Shown: positions 55,234 to 63,841 of the stretch, piece after piece | How the letters are laid out: each line of letters opens with the position of its first letter | How positions within the stretch are numbered: position 1 is the first letter of the stretch | Assembly (NCBI RefSeq): GCF_026725475.1 | Contig: NZ_CP109965.1 | Location: 2,356,001-2,420,000, forward strand | Source of the DNA: Catenovulum adriaticum | GTDB taxonomy: Bacteria > Pseudomonadota > Gammaproteobacteria > Enterobacterales > Alteromonadaceae | Length of the DNA stretch: 64,000 nt | Direction of reading: 5' to 3' | Notes under the pieces: model-generated | The model's database searches: none | Seen by the model: the letters and a program-made list of their open reading frames with translations, nothing else | What the model was told of the DNA's origin: nothing | Program-made: the position numbers and the translations under genes

Positions 55234-55431
55234 ATGGACGTAAGTTCAGCTGGTTTAGGCCAAACGTCAAACCTAGATAACAGTAGCGCAGAATTACGAG
55301 CTGCAAAGTTAGCTAAGTCGCAACAAGAAACCGAAGGGAAAGCTGCGGTTGATTTGTTGCAATCTGCTGAGGTATCCCCTCCTCGCTCTGCAGATTTGGC
55401 AGTCGGTCAAAATATCAACATTAAGGTTTAA
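55234..55431 (+). CDS. YjfB-like putative motility protein
   Basis: Small cytosolic protein of 65 aa, starting MDVSSAGLGQ and ending VGQNINIKV. The N- and C-terminal ends and the length resemble the YjfB 'putative motility protein' family as I recall it, which in Bacillus is controlled by the flagellar sigma factor. The ATG at 55234 has GGAGG six bases upstream, one of the best ribosome binding sites in the window. The longer frame from 55207 is rejected. Confidence 0.6.
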   Translation: MDVSSAGLGQTSNLDNSSAELRAAKLAKSQQETEGKAAVDLLQSAEVSPPRSADLAVGQNINIKV

Positions 55432-55535
55432 CTTGATGAAAAAGCCGGGCTAACCCCTTTTATTTTGTAAAAAATAATTTAGCTCTGGCGACCCCTCGTA
55501 ACTTATGGGTTTTATGCCTAATTTGGTTTTGCCTA

Positions 55536-56591
55536 TTAAGAACTTAGAACTACGGGGCTTTTACTTAAAAGCCCCGCCTCTTCTCTTGCCCATTTAGGCA
55601 CTAAAAACCCTGGTAATTCAGCTAGTAGCCCTTGCTGCAATTTGGCTAATTCTGCGTCAGGCCGATAAAAATGAGCAGCGCCTTGTACTTTATCTAATAA
55701 ATGAATGTAATAAGGCATAATGCCAGTATCAAATAGGGTTTCGCTTAACTCAACCAAAGCGCTAATACTATCGTTCACATCTTTTAATAGCACTGCCTGA
55801 TTTAATAAGGTTATTCGGCTATCACGCCAACGCGCTAATGAATCTGACAATAATTTATCAATTTCATTTGCATGGTTAATATGTAATACAATAATAGGTT
55901 TTAACCGACTTTCTAATAACGTTTGAGTCAGTTCAGGGGTGATCCGTTGCGGGATAACCACAGGCAAACGCGTATGTATTCTAATTCTTTTAATATGTTC
56001 AACTGACTCTATTAATTTAATTAACTCAGCTAAATGCTTGTCTTGTGCCATTAATGGATCGCCACCACTTAATACCACCTCGTTAATCGCATTATCTTGC
56101 TGTAAATACGCGATAACATCAGGCCAATTTTTTTTATTAAGCGCATTTTCCTGATAAGGAAAGTGACGTCTAAAACAGTAACGGCAATTAACCGCACAGC
56201 CGGTTTTCACCATTAACAACACCCGGCTTTTATACTTGTGTAATACCCCAGGTAACACAGGTTCATGCTCGCCTAAGGGATCCGCCACAAAACCCGCTTT
56301 TTGCTCAAACTCTAATGCCGATGCCATCACTTGCTTTAGTAAAGGGTCGTGAATATTACCAGCTTCCATTTTACCGATAAAAGGTCTGGGAACCCGAACC
56401 GGAAATAATTCTCTGGCCGCAAAGTCGGCCAGATAATCTTTAGGGTTAATATCGAGTAAAGACAAAAGCTCAGCCGGATTGGTAATCGTATGGGCTAGCT
56501 CTTTTTGCCAGTTAGATTCATAATTAAACATGGATGCAATCAATTCTAATGCGATATCACTATTGTACCTTAACTGGATTGCAGCGACCAT
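55536..56591 (-). CDS. epmB: EF-P beta-lysylation protein EpmB
   Basis: Radical SAM lysine 2,3-aminomutase of 351 aa that makes (R)-beta-lysine for EF-P. Cluster motif CAVNCRYCFRRHFPY (CxxxCxxC) and VVLSGGDPLM. The PLP lysine lies in the C-terminal domain. ATG at 56591. Divergent from efp by 111 bp. Confidence 0.95.
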   Translation of the reverse strand: MVAAIQLRYNSDIALELIASMFNYESNWQKELAHTITNPAELLSLLDINPKDYLADFAARELFPVRVPRPFIGKMEAGNIHDPLLKQVMASALEFEQKAGFVADPLGEHEPVLPGVLHKYKSRVLLMVKTGCAVNCRYCFRRHFPYQENALNKKNWPDVIAYLQQDNAINEVVLSGGDPLMAQDKHLAELIKLIESVEHIKRIRIHTRLPVVIPQRITPELTQTLLESRLKPIIVLHINHANEIDKLLSDSLARWRDSRITLLNQAVLLKDVNDSISALVELSETLFDTGIMPYYIHLLDKVQGAAHFYRPDAELAKLQQGLLAELPGFLVPKWAREEAGLLSKSPVVLSS

Positions 56592-56702
56592 CTGGATATT
56601 TTATTTGGTATTCAAGCTTTTTTGTTAAAAACTACTTTTTTATGACAGAATATGCGGTAAAATTTATCAATTATTGACGATATACGATTTATAGAGGATT
56701 AA

Positions 56703-57269
56703 ATGGCAACAGTTAGCACCAACGAATTTAAAGCTGGCTTAAAAATTATGTTAGATGGTGAACCTTGTAACATCATCGAAAATGAATTTGTTAAGCCAGG
56801 TAAAGGTCAGGCCTTTAGCCGTGTAAAAATTCGCAAATTAATTTCAGGCAAAGTGTTAGAAAAAACCTTTAAATCAGGCGAAACAGTCGAAAAAGCAGAA
56901 GTAATGGATCATGAACTAGCCTACCTATATAACGATGGTGAGTTTTGGCACTTTATGAATAACGAAACCTTTGAGCAAATCGCTGCCGATGAAAAAGCAG
57001 TAGGCGATGCTGACAAATGGTTAGTTGAACAAGACGTTTGTACTATTACTTTATGGGATGACAATCCAATTGCCGTTGCACCACCAAACTTTGTTGAGTT
57101 AGAGATTACTGAAACCGATCCGGGTTTAAAAGGTGATACAGCTGGCACAGGTGGTAAACCAGCCACGCTAAGCACAGGTGCAGTTGTTCGTGTCCCTTTA
57201 TTTGTGCAAATTGGTGAAGTGATTAAAGTGGATACTCGCTCAAGTGAGTATGTATCACGCGTAAAATAA
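56703..57269 (+). CDS. efp: elongation factor P
   Basis: EF-P of 188 aa rescues ribosomes at polyproline. Lys34 in KPGKGQAFSRVK is the residue that EpmA/EpmB modify. Three beta-barrel domains of normal length. It sits between its two modifying enzymes. A long hairpin terminator follows. Confidence 0.97.
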   Translation: MATVSTNEFKAGLKIMLDGEPCNIIENEFVKPGKGQAFSRVKIRKLISGKVLEKTFKSGETVEKAEVMDHELAYLYNDGEFWHFMNNETFEQIAADEKAVGDADKWLVEQDVCTITLWDDNPIAVAPPNFVELEITETDPGLKGDTAGTGGKPATLSTGAVVRVPLFVQIGEVIKVDTRSSEYVSRVK

Positions 57270-57277
57270 GCACAGTT

Positions 57278-57316
57278 AAATAAACAGAAAAAACCAAACG
57301 TTTTTTCTGTTTATTT
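57278..57316. terminator. 17-bp perfect hairpin between efp and epmA
   Basis: AAATAAACAGAAAAAAC (57278-57294) and its exact complement (57300-57316) enclose the loop CAAAC. The arm GTTTTTTCTG supplies a U-rich 3' half. It probably ends or attenuates efp transcripts before epmA. Confidence 0.75.
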
Positions 57317-57352
57317 ATTTCTATCCTCATCCAAAAGAAATTCCCAACCTTT

Positions 57353-58321
57353 ATGCAAAACTGGCAACCCAGTGCGTCAATTCAGGCATTAAAACAACGT
57401 GCCCAAATCATTCAAACCATTCGTCATTTTTTTTCTAAACAAAATGTATTAGAAGTTGAAACCCCCTTGCTCGCAAGACATGGTGTGACCGATTTACACT
57501 TAGAAAATTTAACGACTGAGTTTAATGGCCCGGGGTTTCATCAAGGCGTTGAACTTTATTTACAAACCTCACCAGAATACGCAATGAAACGGCTTTTAGC
57601 CGCAGGATCGGGTTGCATCTACCAAATTTGTAAAGCCTTTAGAAACGATGAATCTGGTCGCTTTCATAACCCCGAATTTACCATGCTTGAATGGTATCGG
57701 CTCGGTTTTGATCATTTTAAACTCATGGACGAAACCGAAGCTTTACTACGTCAAGTTTTAAATTGCCCACCAGCACAGCGGCTAACTTATCAGCAAGTGT
57801 TTTTAAAGTATACGTCAATTGACCCGCTAAAAACCTCAGTTGGTGCGCTAAAAACGTTTTTAGAAGATCATAACCAAATTGATATAGCAAACTGTCTTCA
57901 CACCGAAACAGACCTATTACAATGGATTTTTAGCGACTTTATTGAGCCTAATATTGGTCAGAAAGCACCTTGTTTTGTATACCATTTTCCTGCAGCGCAA
58001 GCCAGCCTAGCTAAACTAAGTCAAGCGGATCAAAGAGTAGCTGAGCGCTTTGAGGTATATTTTAAAGGCATAGAACTTGCCAATGGTTTTCATGAGTTAA
58101 CCGATAAAGACGAACAGTTAAAGCGATTTGAACAAGACAATCAGCTAAGACAAAATAATGGAAAACCTGCCAAACCAATCGATCAACATTTATTAGCCGC
58201 GCTTGAAAGTGGCTTACCGGATTGTGCTGGCGTCGCGCTTGGAATTGATCGCCTAATCATGTTGGCACTTAATCATACTGAGATTAAACAAAGTTTAAGT
58301 TTTGATTTAAATCGCTGCTAG
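57353..58321 (+). CDS. epmA: EF-P--(R)-beta-lysine ligase EpmA
   Basis: Class II lysyl-tRNA-synthetase-like enzyme of 322 aa (PoxA/GenX) that attaches beta-lysine to EF-P Lys34. It contains the class II core with VETPLLARHG, TSPEYAMKRLL, FRNDESGRFHNPEFTMLEW and GVALGIDRLIMLAL, but no anticodon-binding domain, as expected. ATG at 57353. Confidence 0.95.
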   Translation: MQNWQPSASIQALKQRAQIIQTIRHFFSKQNVLEVETPLLARHGVTDLHLENLTTEFNGPGFHQGVELYLQTSPEYAMKRLLAAGSGCIYQICKAFRNDESGRFHNPEFTMLEWYRLGFDHFKLMDETEALLRQVLNCPPAQRLTYQQVFLKYTSIDPLKTSVGALKTFLEDHNQIDIANCLHTETDLLQWIFSDFIEPNIGQKAPCFVYHFPAAQASLAKLSQADQRVAERFEVYFKGIELANGFHELTDKDEQLKRFEQDNQLRQNNGKPAKPIDQHLLAALESGLPDCAGVALGIDRLIMLALNHTEIKQSLSFDLNRC

Positions 58322-58330
58322 TCCCAATGA

Positions 58331-58365
58331 AAAAAGCTGTTTCACGTAGCAAACGTAAAACAGCT
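58331..58365 (-). terminator. terminator of the small membrane protein gene
   Basis: AGCTGTTTCACGT (58335-58347) and ACGTAAAACAGCT (58353-58365) pair at 12 of 13 positions. The plus-strand A-run at 58330-58335 becomes a U-run for minus-strand transcripts. Confidence 0.75.
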
Positions 58366-58389
58366 GTATTTAATATTGAAGGACCCCAT

Positions 58390-58899
58390 TTATGCAAAAG
58401 GTAAAATCAGCGTATTCCCTTGACCCATCTCTTTAGCCTCTGGGTGATATTGGTGCATTAGCGCTTTCACTTGTTGCTGATTTTTTCGAGTTACATCAAT
58501 AAAAATTAAATATTTACCTTTATCTATCTCAGCTTCAAACCGTTTCAGTTGGTAATTATTCATTTGGATACCATAAAAGCCCCCTAGCCAGGCACCAAAA
58601 CAACTTGCCATAACAAAAAAGATAAGCGGTATATATTGAGGTAATTCAATATTAAAAAAGTGCAGGCCGAGTAAAAGCAAAATACCAAACAGCACCCCAA
58701 ATATGAGTCCTCGCTGTCCGCTGTGTACTAAATCGTTTCGGTGGTAAATATTAGCTGTATGAACATGACGACGATACAAACCTGACTCGTCTTTACTCAA
58801 CACATGAAAATGCCAATCACTAATACCCGCTTTATGAATATCATCTGAGATACTTTCAGTATGCTTTAGATGATCAACAATAAAATATAAACGTTTCAT
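58390..58899 (-). CDS. two-helix membrane protein, unknown
   Basis: Inner-membrane protein of 169 aa with two close helices (~66-83 and ~88-112, the second containing a Gly-rich GAWLGGFYG turn). Its N-terminal cytoplasmic domain starts MKRLYFIVDHLKHTESIS. The layout, a ferredoxin-like N-domain, two glycine-rich helices and a C-domain, resembles small DUF1269/magnesium-transporter-like proteins, but I cannot assign a family with confidence. ATG at 58899. Confidence 0.65.
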   Translation of the reverse strand: MKRLYFIVDHLKHTESISDDIHKAGISDWHFHVLSKDESGLYRRHVHTANIYHRNDLVHSGQRGLIFGVLFGILLLLGLHFFNIELPQYIPLIFFVMASCFGAWLGGFYGIQMNNYQLKRFEAEIDKGKYLIFIDVTRKNQQQVKALMHQYHPEAKEMGQGNTLILPFA

Positions 58900-59082
58900 T
58901 TTAACTCCTGTACAATGCTGTTTAGGAATCCTGAGTACAGTTTAAGCTTTCAATTTGGTCAATTTTCGAACAGAACTACTTGTACTAAAAAGCTGAAAAT
59001 TGTAAATTTACCCAACAATTGTTCATCATATAGCCGTAAATAACGATCATTTATCCTGCTGTAATCCATGAAAGCCAGATAC

Positions 59083-59118
59083 AAAAAAGCCCTAACCACT
59101 TGCATGATTAAGGCTTAA
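59083..59118 (-). terminator. terminator of ahcY
   Basis: On the minus strand TTTAAGCCTTAA pairs imperfectly with TTAGGGCTTTTTT across a 12-base loop and runs into six U residues. Confidence 0.65.
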
Positions 59119-59143
59119 AAACTAAATTTAATTAGGCTAAATT

Positions 59144-60508
59144 TTAGTAGCGATAAGTATCTGGTTTAAACGGACCTTCAACAGTAACGCCAATATATTC
59201 AGCTTGCTCCTTGGTTAACTGTGTTACCACGCCACCAAAGCCTTTAACCATATAAGCTGCAACTTCTTCATCTAATTGTTTAGGTAAAACTTCAACGGTA
59301 ATAGCGGCTGTTTTATCAGCTGCTGGTAAATCCGCAAATTTTTCTTTGAATAAATGAATTTGTGCTAAAACTTGGTTTGCAAAAGAACCATCCATAATAC
59401 GTGATGGGTGGCCTGTCGCATTACCTAAATTAACTAGACGACCTTCTGATAATAAAATTAAGAAATCGTTTTCATTGTCGCTACGATATATCTGGTGAAC
59501 TTGAGGTTTAACTTCTTCCCAGCGCCAGTTTTTACGCATAAATGCAGTATCAATTTCATTGTCAAAATGACCAATATTACATACCACTGCGCTTGATTTT
59601 AACGATTGTAAAACATTCGAGTCGCAAACATTATAGTTACCTGTTGTGGTAACAATTAAATCTGTTTTCGCTAATAATGCGGTATTAATATCTTCAAGTT
59701 TACCTGTGTTGATACCATCGTTGTAGGTAGAAACAACTTCAAAACCATCCATACAAGCTTGCATTGCACAAATTGGATCCGCTTCTGTTACAGACACTAT
59801 CATGCCTTCTTGACGTAAACTTTGAGCAGAACCTTTACCTACATCACCATAACCAATAACAAGCGCTTTTTTGCCCGACAATAAATGGTCAGTCGCACGT
59901 TTAATCGCATCATTTAAGCTATGACGACAACCGTATTTGTTATCGTTTTTAGATTTAGTTACGGCATCATTAACATTAATAGCCGGTACTTTTAACTCAC
60001 CTTTGGCTAACATTTCTTGCAAACGATGAACACCCGTTGTGGTTTCTTCTGTCACACCGTGGATATTAGCTAATAGCTCAGGGTAATTTTTATGTAAGAT
60101 TTCAGTTAAATCACCACCGTCATCTAGCACCATGTTAGCGTCCCAAGGCTTGCCATCTTTAGTAATGGTTTGCTCAATACACCAAATATACTCTTCTTCA
60201 GTTTCACCTTTCCAAGCAAAAACAGGCACACCAGAATCTGCAATAGCTGCTGCGGCATGATCTTGAGTTGAAAAGATATTACATGATGACCAGCGTACTT
60301 CAGCGCCTAGTTCAACTAAAGTTTCAATTAACACACCCGTTTGAATGGTCATGTGAATACAACCTAAAATTTTTGCGCCTTTTAAAGGTTGCTCATCTCG
60401 ATATTTAGCTCGAATAGCCATTAGTGCTGGCATTTCGCTTTCTGCAATTTTAAGTTCTTTACGGCCGTAATCAGCTAGGCTGATATCCGCTACTTTGTAA
60501 TCTGTCAT
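59144..60508 (-). CDS. ahcY: S-adenosylhomocysteine hydrolase
   Basis: AhcY of 454 aa reversibly splits SAH to homocysteine and adenosine in the methylation cycle. NAD-binding loop LVIGYGDVGKGSAQSLR, substrate segments HMTIQTGVLIETL and NVNDAVTKSKNDNKYG, and the C-terminal PDTYRY that closes the dimer site. Length fits the bacterial form. It follows the adenosine kinase gene by 75 bp, which removes its adenosine product. Confidence 0.97.
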   Translation of the reverse strand: MTDYKVADISLADYGRKELKIAESEMPALMAIRAKYRDEQPLKGAKILGCIHMTIQTGVLIETLVELGAEVRWSSCNIFSTQDHAAAAIADSGVPVFAWKGETEEEYIWCIEQTITKDGKPWDANMVLDDGGDLTEILHKNYPELLANIHGVTEETTTGVHRLQEMLAKGELKVPAINVNDAVTKSKNDNKYGCRHSLNDAIKRATDHLLSGKKALVIGYGDVGKGSAQSLRQEGMIVSVTEADPICAMQACMDGFEVVSTYNDGINTGKLEDINTALLAKTDLIVTTTGNYNVCDSNVLQSLKSSAVVCNIGHFDNEIDTAFMRKNWRWEEVKPQVHQIYRSDNENDFLILLSEGRLVNLGNATGHPSRIMDGSFANQVLAQIHLFKEKFADLPAADKTAAITVEVLPKQLDEEVAAYMVKGFGGVVTQLTKEQAEYIGVTVEGPFKPDTYRY

Positions 60509-60583
60509 TGAATCTTGCTCCAGTTATTCTAATTCAGTTTAAATTTGATTGTTTACTATAGCTAAGTCGCGTTGACTTGCTAT

Positions 60584-61585
60584 TTATGCTTTAAATTCGG
60601 TCAGTATACTTTGTTGCTCAGCTTCACTAATTCGTGGGCCAAATTGCGTAACAACTTTAGCAGCGGCTGCGCAGGCAAAGCTAGCGGCTTTTTGCACTGT
60701 CCAGTTCTGGCTAATAGCGTATAAATAAGCACCTGCAAACATGTCACCCGCACCGTTACTATCAACCGCTGTCACTTTAGGTGACTCTGCCGTAATAACA
60801 CCTGATTCGCTGTAAATGCTGGCACCATTTGCGCCACGGGTGATAGCCACTTGTTTTGCGCGTTTTAATAAAGCATCAGCTGCTTTACCTAATTCAGTTT
60901 CACCGGTAAAAGTTAATGCTTCTTCTTCATTACAGAATAAAATGTCAACCGGATCAGTTCCTAATACTTCTTCTACACCTGCTTTAAAGTATTTTACCAT
61001 TGAAGGGTCTGAAAAAGTGACCGCTATTTTACAGCCTTGCTGCTTAGCTTGCTGCTTAGCTTTGGCTATAGCTTGGCGAGCGGTATCAGAAGGCACTAAA
61101 TAACCTTCAATATATAAATAATCCGCGTCACCTAGCTCATCAATAAATAATTCATTTTCAGATAAGTCTGCAGTAATACCCAAATACGTATTCATAGTGC
61201 GCTCTGCATCGGGCGTCACCATGACCATACACTTACCCGTTTGGCCGGTTAAATTAAGCTCAGAGACACGGTTATGCACACCAGCTTGTTTTAAGTTTGC
61301 AGAATAAAACTCACCGGTTTCATCATCGCCTACTTTACAAGCATAAAAAGTTGACCCACCAAATTGTGAGATAGCCACCATGCTATTGGCCGCTGAACCA
61401 CCGCCAACACGTTTAATTAACCCAAATTCTTGAGTTAAATTATTTAACAAATCAATATGCTGCGCTTCATCTAATAAAGTCATGAACCCTTTTTCAATTT
61501 TGTTAGCAGCTAAAAATTCATTTGTTACTTCAAATTCCTGATCAACTAAAGCATTGCCTAAGCCGTATACCTGATATTTACGCAT
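60584..61585 (-). CDS. adenosine kinase (PfkB family)
   Basis: Ribokinase-type sugar kinase of 333 aa. It has the first PfkB motif VGGGSAANSMVAISQFGG and the second, DSNGAGDMFAGAYL, with the catalytic Asp. The length, the N-terminus YQVYGLGNALVD and position next to ahcY support adenosine as substrate. Making AMP from adenosine pulls AhcY forward. A different nucleoside or sugar cannot be excluded from sequence. Confidence 0.85.
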   Translation of the reverse strand: MRKYQVYGLGNALVDQEFEVTNEFLAANKIEKGFMTLLDEAQHIDLLNNLTQEFGLIKRVGGGSAANSMVAISQFGGSTFYACKVGDDETGEFYSANLKQAGVHNRVSELNLTGQTGKCMVMVTPDAERTMNTYLGITADLSENELFIDELGDADYLYIEGYLVPSDTARQAIAKAKQQAKQQGCKIAVTFSDPSMVKYFKAGVEEVLGTDPVDILFCNEEEALTFTGETELGKAADALLKRAKQVAITRGANGASIYSESGVITAESPKVTAVDSNGAGDMFAGAYLYAISQNWTVQKAASFACAAAAKVVTQFGPRISEAEQQSILTEFKA

Positions 61586-61601
61586 TTTGTGAAGCCTGAA
61601 T

Positions 61602-62588
61602 TTACCATGAAAAAAAACGATGACCGATCATAACGAGGCTGGCGGTAATTACAATGATTATCAACCAGATCTGTTGTGAACGACGTAAAATTTTATCAAC
61701 TTTGAGCATATCGCTTTGCGAAACGGCCCTATATTGATTGAGTTGAGGCCGGCGGGTTTTATTACCGGCATAGCTGACTGCCCCACCCAACTGTGCTTTT
61801 AAAGTTTGAGACACGGCTGCCAATGGCCATAAATTGTTAGTATAAAGCCAGCTACTTTTATAGGTTTTAACACTTTGTTTTGCTCGGTTTACCCCTGAAC
61901 CTAAAACTAAAATAAAAGCAAATAAACGCAACGGTAGCCAAGCTAAAATATGTAACAGTAACTGCGTAGGTTTGCCAAAATCACTAAAACGTAAAATTTT
62001 AGCATTCCAACTGGTATTGAGCTCTAACAACAACCTAAAAGCTAATAACCAAACAGGGCCGGCTAATAAATACCAAAATATAATCGCGTGATAGTAATAG
62101 CCGCTTCTTAACGTTTGACTTTCAATACTGGCCTTAATAATACCTAGCTCTGATAAATTTTGAGTATCTCGTAATACCCAGTCGCTAAGCCGGTCGCGGG
62201 CTAAAAATTTTTGATTGTTAGTTAACGCAAGATAAATTTTTAAATTAGCTTGCTGACATTCTTGATTACCTAAACAACCCCAAACGACTAATAAATCAAT
62301 AAACCACGGAAACTCAACCAAAGGCAAAAATAAATAAAAAATGATCACGACAGGCAAGACAGCTGACAACATGGCTAATAAACCAGATATAAGTAACTGC
62401 TTCTTATGTCTGTCAGGATCAGGATGAACTTTATCGGCTAGACGCTCTGCTACTTGCTGAAAAAAATAAATTGGATGATATCGTTTAGCAATTGGCAAAC
62501 GCCAGTTCAGCACTAAAGCAACTAAGATAATAGCCACTCGAATGACAAAATCGGGTAAATCTGCAAATTCAGCTAGATACGGAGTCAC
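61602..62588 (-). CDS. CbiB/CobD-family membrane protein, degenerate
   Basis: Inner-membrane protein of 328 aa with about five helices. VLRDTQNLSELGIIKASIES matches the CobD/CbiB family region, but the following ENTxDGxxxP-type segment of cobinamide phosphate synthases is replaced by QTLRSGYYYH. The protein also resembles AmpE in layout. No cobalamin genes are nearby. The start is a GTG that overlaps the mtnN stop codon (GTGA). Real role unknown; cobalamin synthesis is doubtful. Confidence 0.7.
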   Translation of the reverse strand: MTPYLAEFADLPDFVIRVAIILVALVLNWRLPIAKRYHPIYFFQQVAERLADKVHPDPDRHKKQLLISGLLAMLSAVLPVVIIFYLFLPLVEFPWFIDLLVVWGCLGNQECQQANLKIYLALTNNQKFLARDRLSDWVLRDTQNLSELGIIKASIESQTLRSGYYYHAIIFWYLLAGPVWLLAFRLLLELNTSWNAKILRFSDFGKPTQLLLHILAWLPLRLFAFILVLGSGVNRAKQSVKTYKSSWLYTNNLWPLAAVSQTLKAQLGGAVSYAGNKTRRPQLNQYRAVSQSDMLKVDKILRRSQQIWLIIIVITASLVMIGHRFFSW

Positions 62589-63292
62589 TCACCTAACCTA
62601 ATAAAGTCAAGAACTAACTGAGATGAATGTTGCGCAGCTTGCGCTAAAAAACTATCAAAACTGCCACGTGACTCTTTCCCCGCGATATCAGATAAAGCTC
62701 TAACCACCACAAAAGGCGTATTAAATTGGGCACAAACTTGGGCAATTGAGGCAGCTTCCATTTCCACCGCTATCATGTCTGTAAAATTTTGACGGGCGAT
62801 TAAAACTTTGTCAGGGCAAGCCATAAAGCTGTCGCCTGAGCAAATAAGTCCAATTTTAGTTTGCAGTTCAGGCTGTAGATCAGCCGCTCGCTGAGCTCGT
62901 TTAATTAACGCTGGATCTGAATCAAACGCTGCCGGAAAACCAAAGCCTTGTCCTATTTCAAAACCAAACGCGGTTAAATCAACATCATGATGGCGAACCT
63001 GATTTGAAATCACCAAATCGCCTACATTTAAATCGCTCGCAAAACCGCCGGCTGAGCCTGTGTTTAAAACAATATCAGGGTGATGATTATCCAATAGCAA
63101 AGTGGTTGCCATCGCAGCAGCCGTCTTACCAACACCGCTTTGCACTAATACAATTTCGTGCTGATCAATTCGACCGGTATAAATTATACAAGGCCCGTGA
63201 ACTTCAACTTGGCGGTCATTTAATTGTTCTCGCAAAATGGCGACTTCTTGTTCCATTGCGCCAATTACAGCTATTTTTGAGGCTTTAGTCAT
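62585..63292 (-). CDS. mtnN: 5'-methylthioadenosine/S-adenosylhomocysteine nucleosidase
   Basis: MtnN (Pfs) of 235 aa removes adenine from MTA, SAH and 5'-deoxyadenosine. It begins KIAVIGAMEQEVAIL, has LNTGSAGGFASDLNVGDLV, and an active site VEMEAASIAQVC with the catalytic Asp in ALSDIAG. First gene of the mtnN-cbiB-like unit and overlaps it by four bases. With ahcY the cell has two ways to remove SAH. Confidence 0.96.
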   Translation of the reverse strand: MTKASKIAVIGAMEQEVAILREQLNDRQVEVHGPCIIYTGRIDQHEIVLVQSGVGKTAAAMATTLLLDNHHPDIVLNTGSAGGFASDLNVGDLVISNQVRHHDVDLTAFGFEIGQGFGFPAAFDSDPALIKRAQRAADLQPELQTKIGLICSGDSFMACPDKVLIARQNFTDMIAVEMEAASIAQVCAQFNTPFVVVRALSDIAGKESRGSFDSFLAQAAQHSSQLVLDFIRLGE

Positions 63293-63622
63293 TAATAACG
63301 TTATTTATTATTGATATAAAAAATGATAGACAAAGAATAGCATGAAATAGGCGAATGTGAATTGTAATAAATTCAGTTTGAAAGTGAGAGATTTGAGATT
63401 TGAGGCAAAATGACTTTTTAGGGGTTAGCTGTCAATTGTATGCGCTGAGTTGAATAAGTGTTAACTTGAACGGGCAGCTTTGATTTTTAGAATTAAATCA
63501 AATCTAGCAATTAATGGCAGCTCAGTGCCAGAAGCTCAAGCGTGGGTTATTTAATGTCGGCTATCAGCTAGTTAGCTGACTCAAGCAAGATGCGCAAAAA
63601 ATTGTCATGGTAGAACGACCCA
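63293..63622. other. intergenic region mtnN to IS66-like fragment
   Basis: This 330-bp stretch holds the mtnN promoter region and no convincing open frame. I looked here for the tnpB partner of the IS66-like fragment and saw none. Confidence 0.5.
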
Positions 63623-63841
63623 TTAAAAAATAGATTCGGGCTCAGCCATATTCTGATGAGTTACTTGTTCAGCTTGAATCGTTACTTTGCTGAAGCTAGA
63701 TTGGGCCGTTAGCTGCTTTAGGTATTTATAAAAAGTAGATGTCGCTAAGTTATTTTGCAGACAAAAATCTTGAATGTTTAAGCCAGAGCTCGGTTGCTGG
63801 CGAATTAAATCCAGCCATTGTTGTGTTCGATTAGTCTGCAT
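63623..63841 (-). CDS. IS66 TnpA-like helix-turn-helix fragment
   Basis: Protein of 72 aa. QWLDLIRQQPSSGLNIQDFC and the next segment NNLATSTFYKYLKQL match the N-terminal helix-turn-helix of IS66 family TnpA accessory proteins. TnpA is usually longer (about 100-130 aa) and is followed by tnpB and tnpC on the same strand, which are absent. It may be a solo remnant or a domesticated small DNA-binding protein. ATG at 63841. Confidence 0.6.
   Translation of the reverse strand: MQTNRTQQWLDLIRQQPSSGLNIQDFCLQNNLATSTFYKYLKQLTAQSSFSKVTIQAEQVTHQNMAEPESIF

Noticed and set aside
55052..55306. 84-codon minus-strand frame upstream of the helical protein gene
   Set aside because: It overlaps the YjfB-like gene on the other strand, which has a far better start site.
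59041..60600. Possible SAH riboswitch near ahcY
   Set aside because: Only 75 bases separate ahcY from the gene before it and no SAH-riboswitch-like fold was visible.
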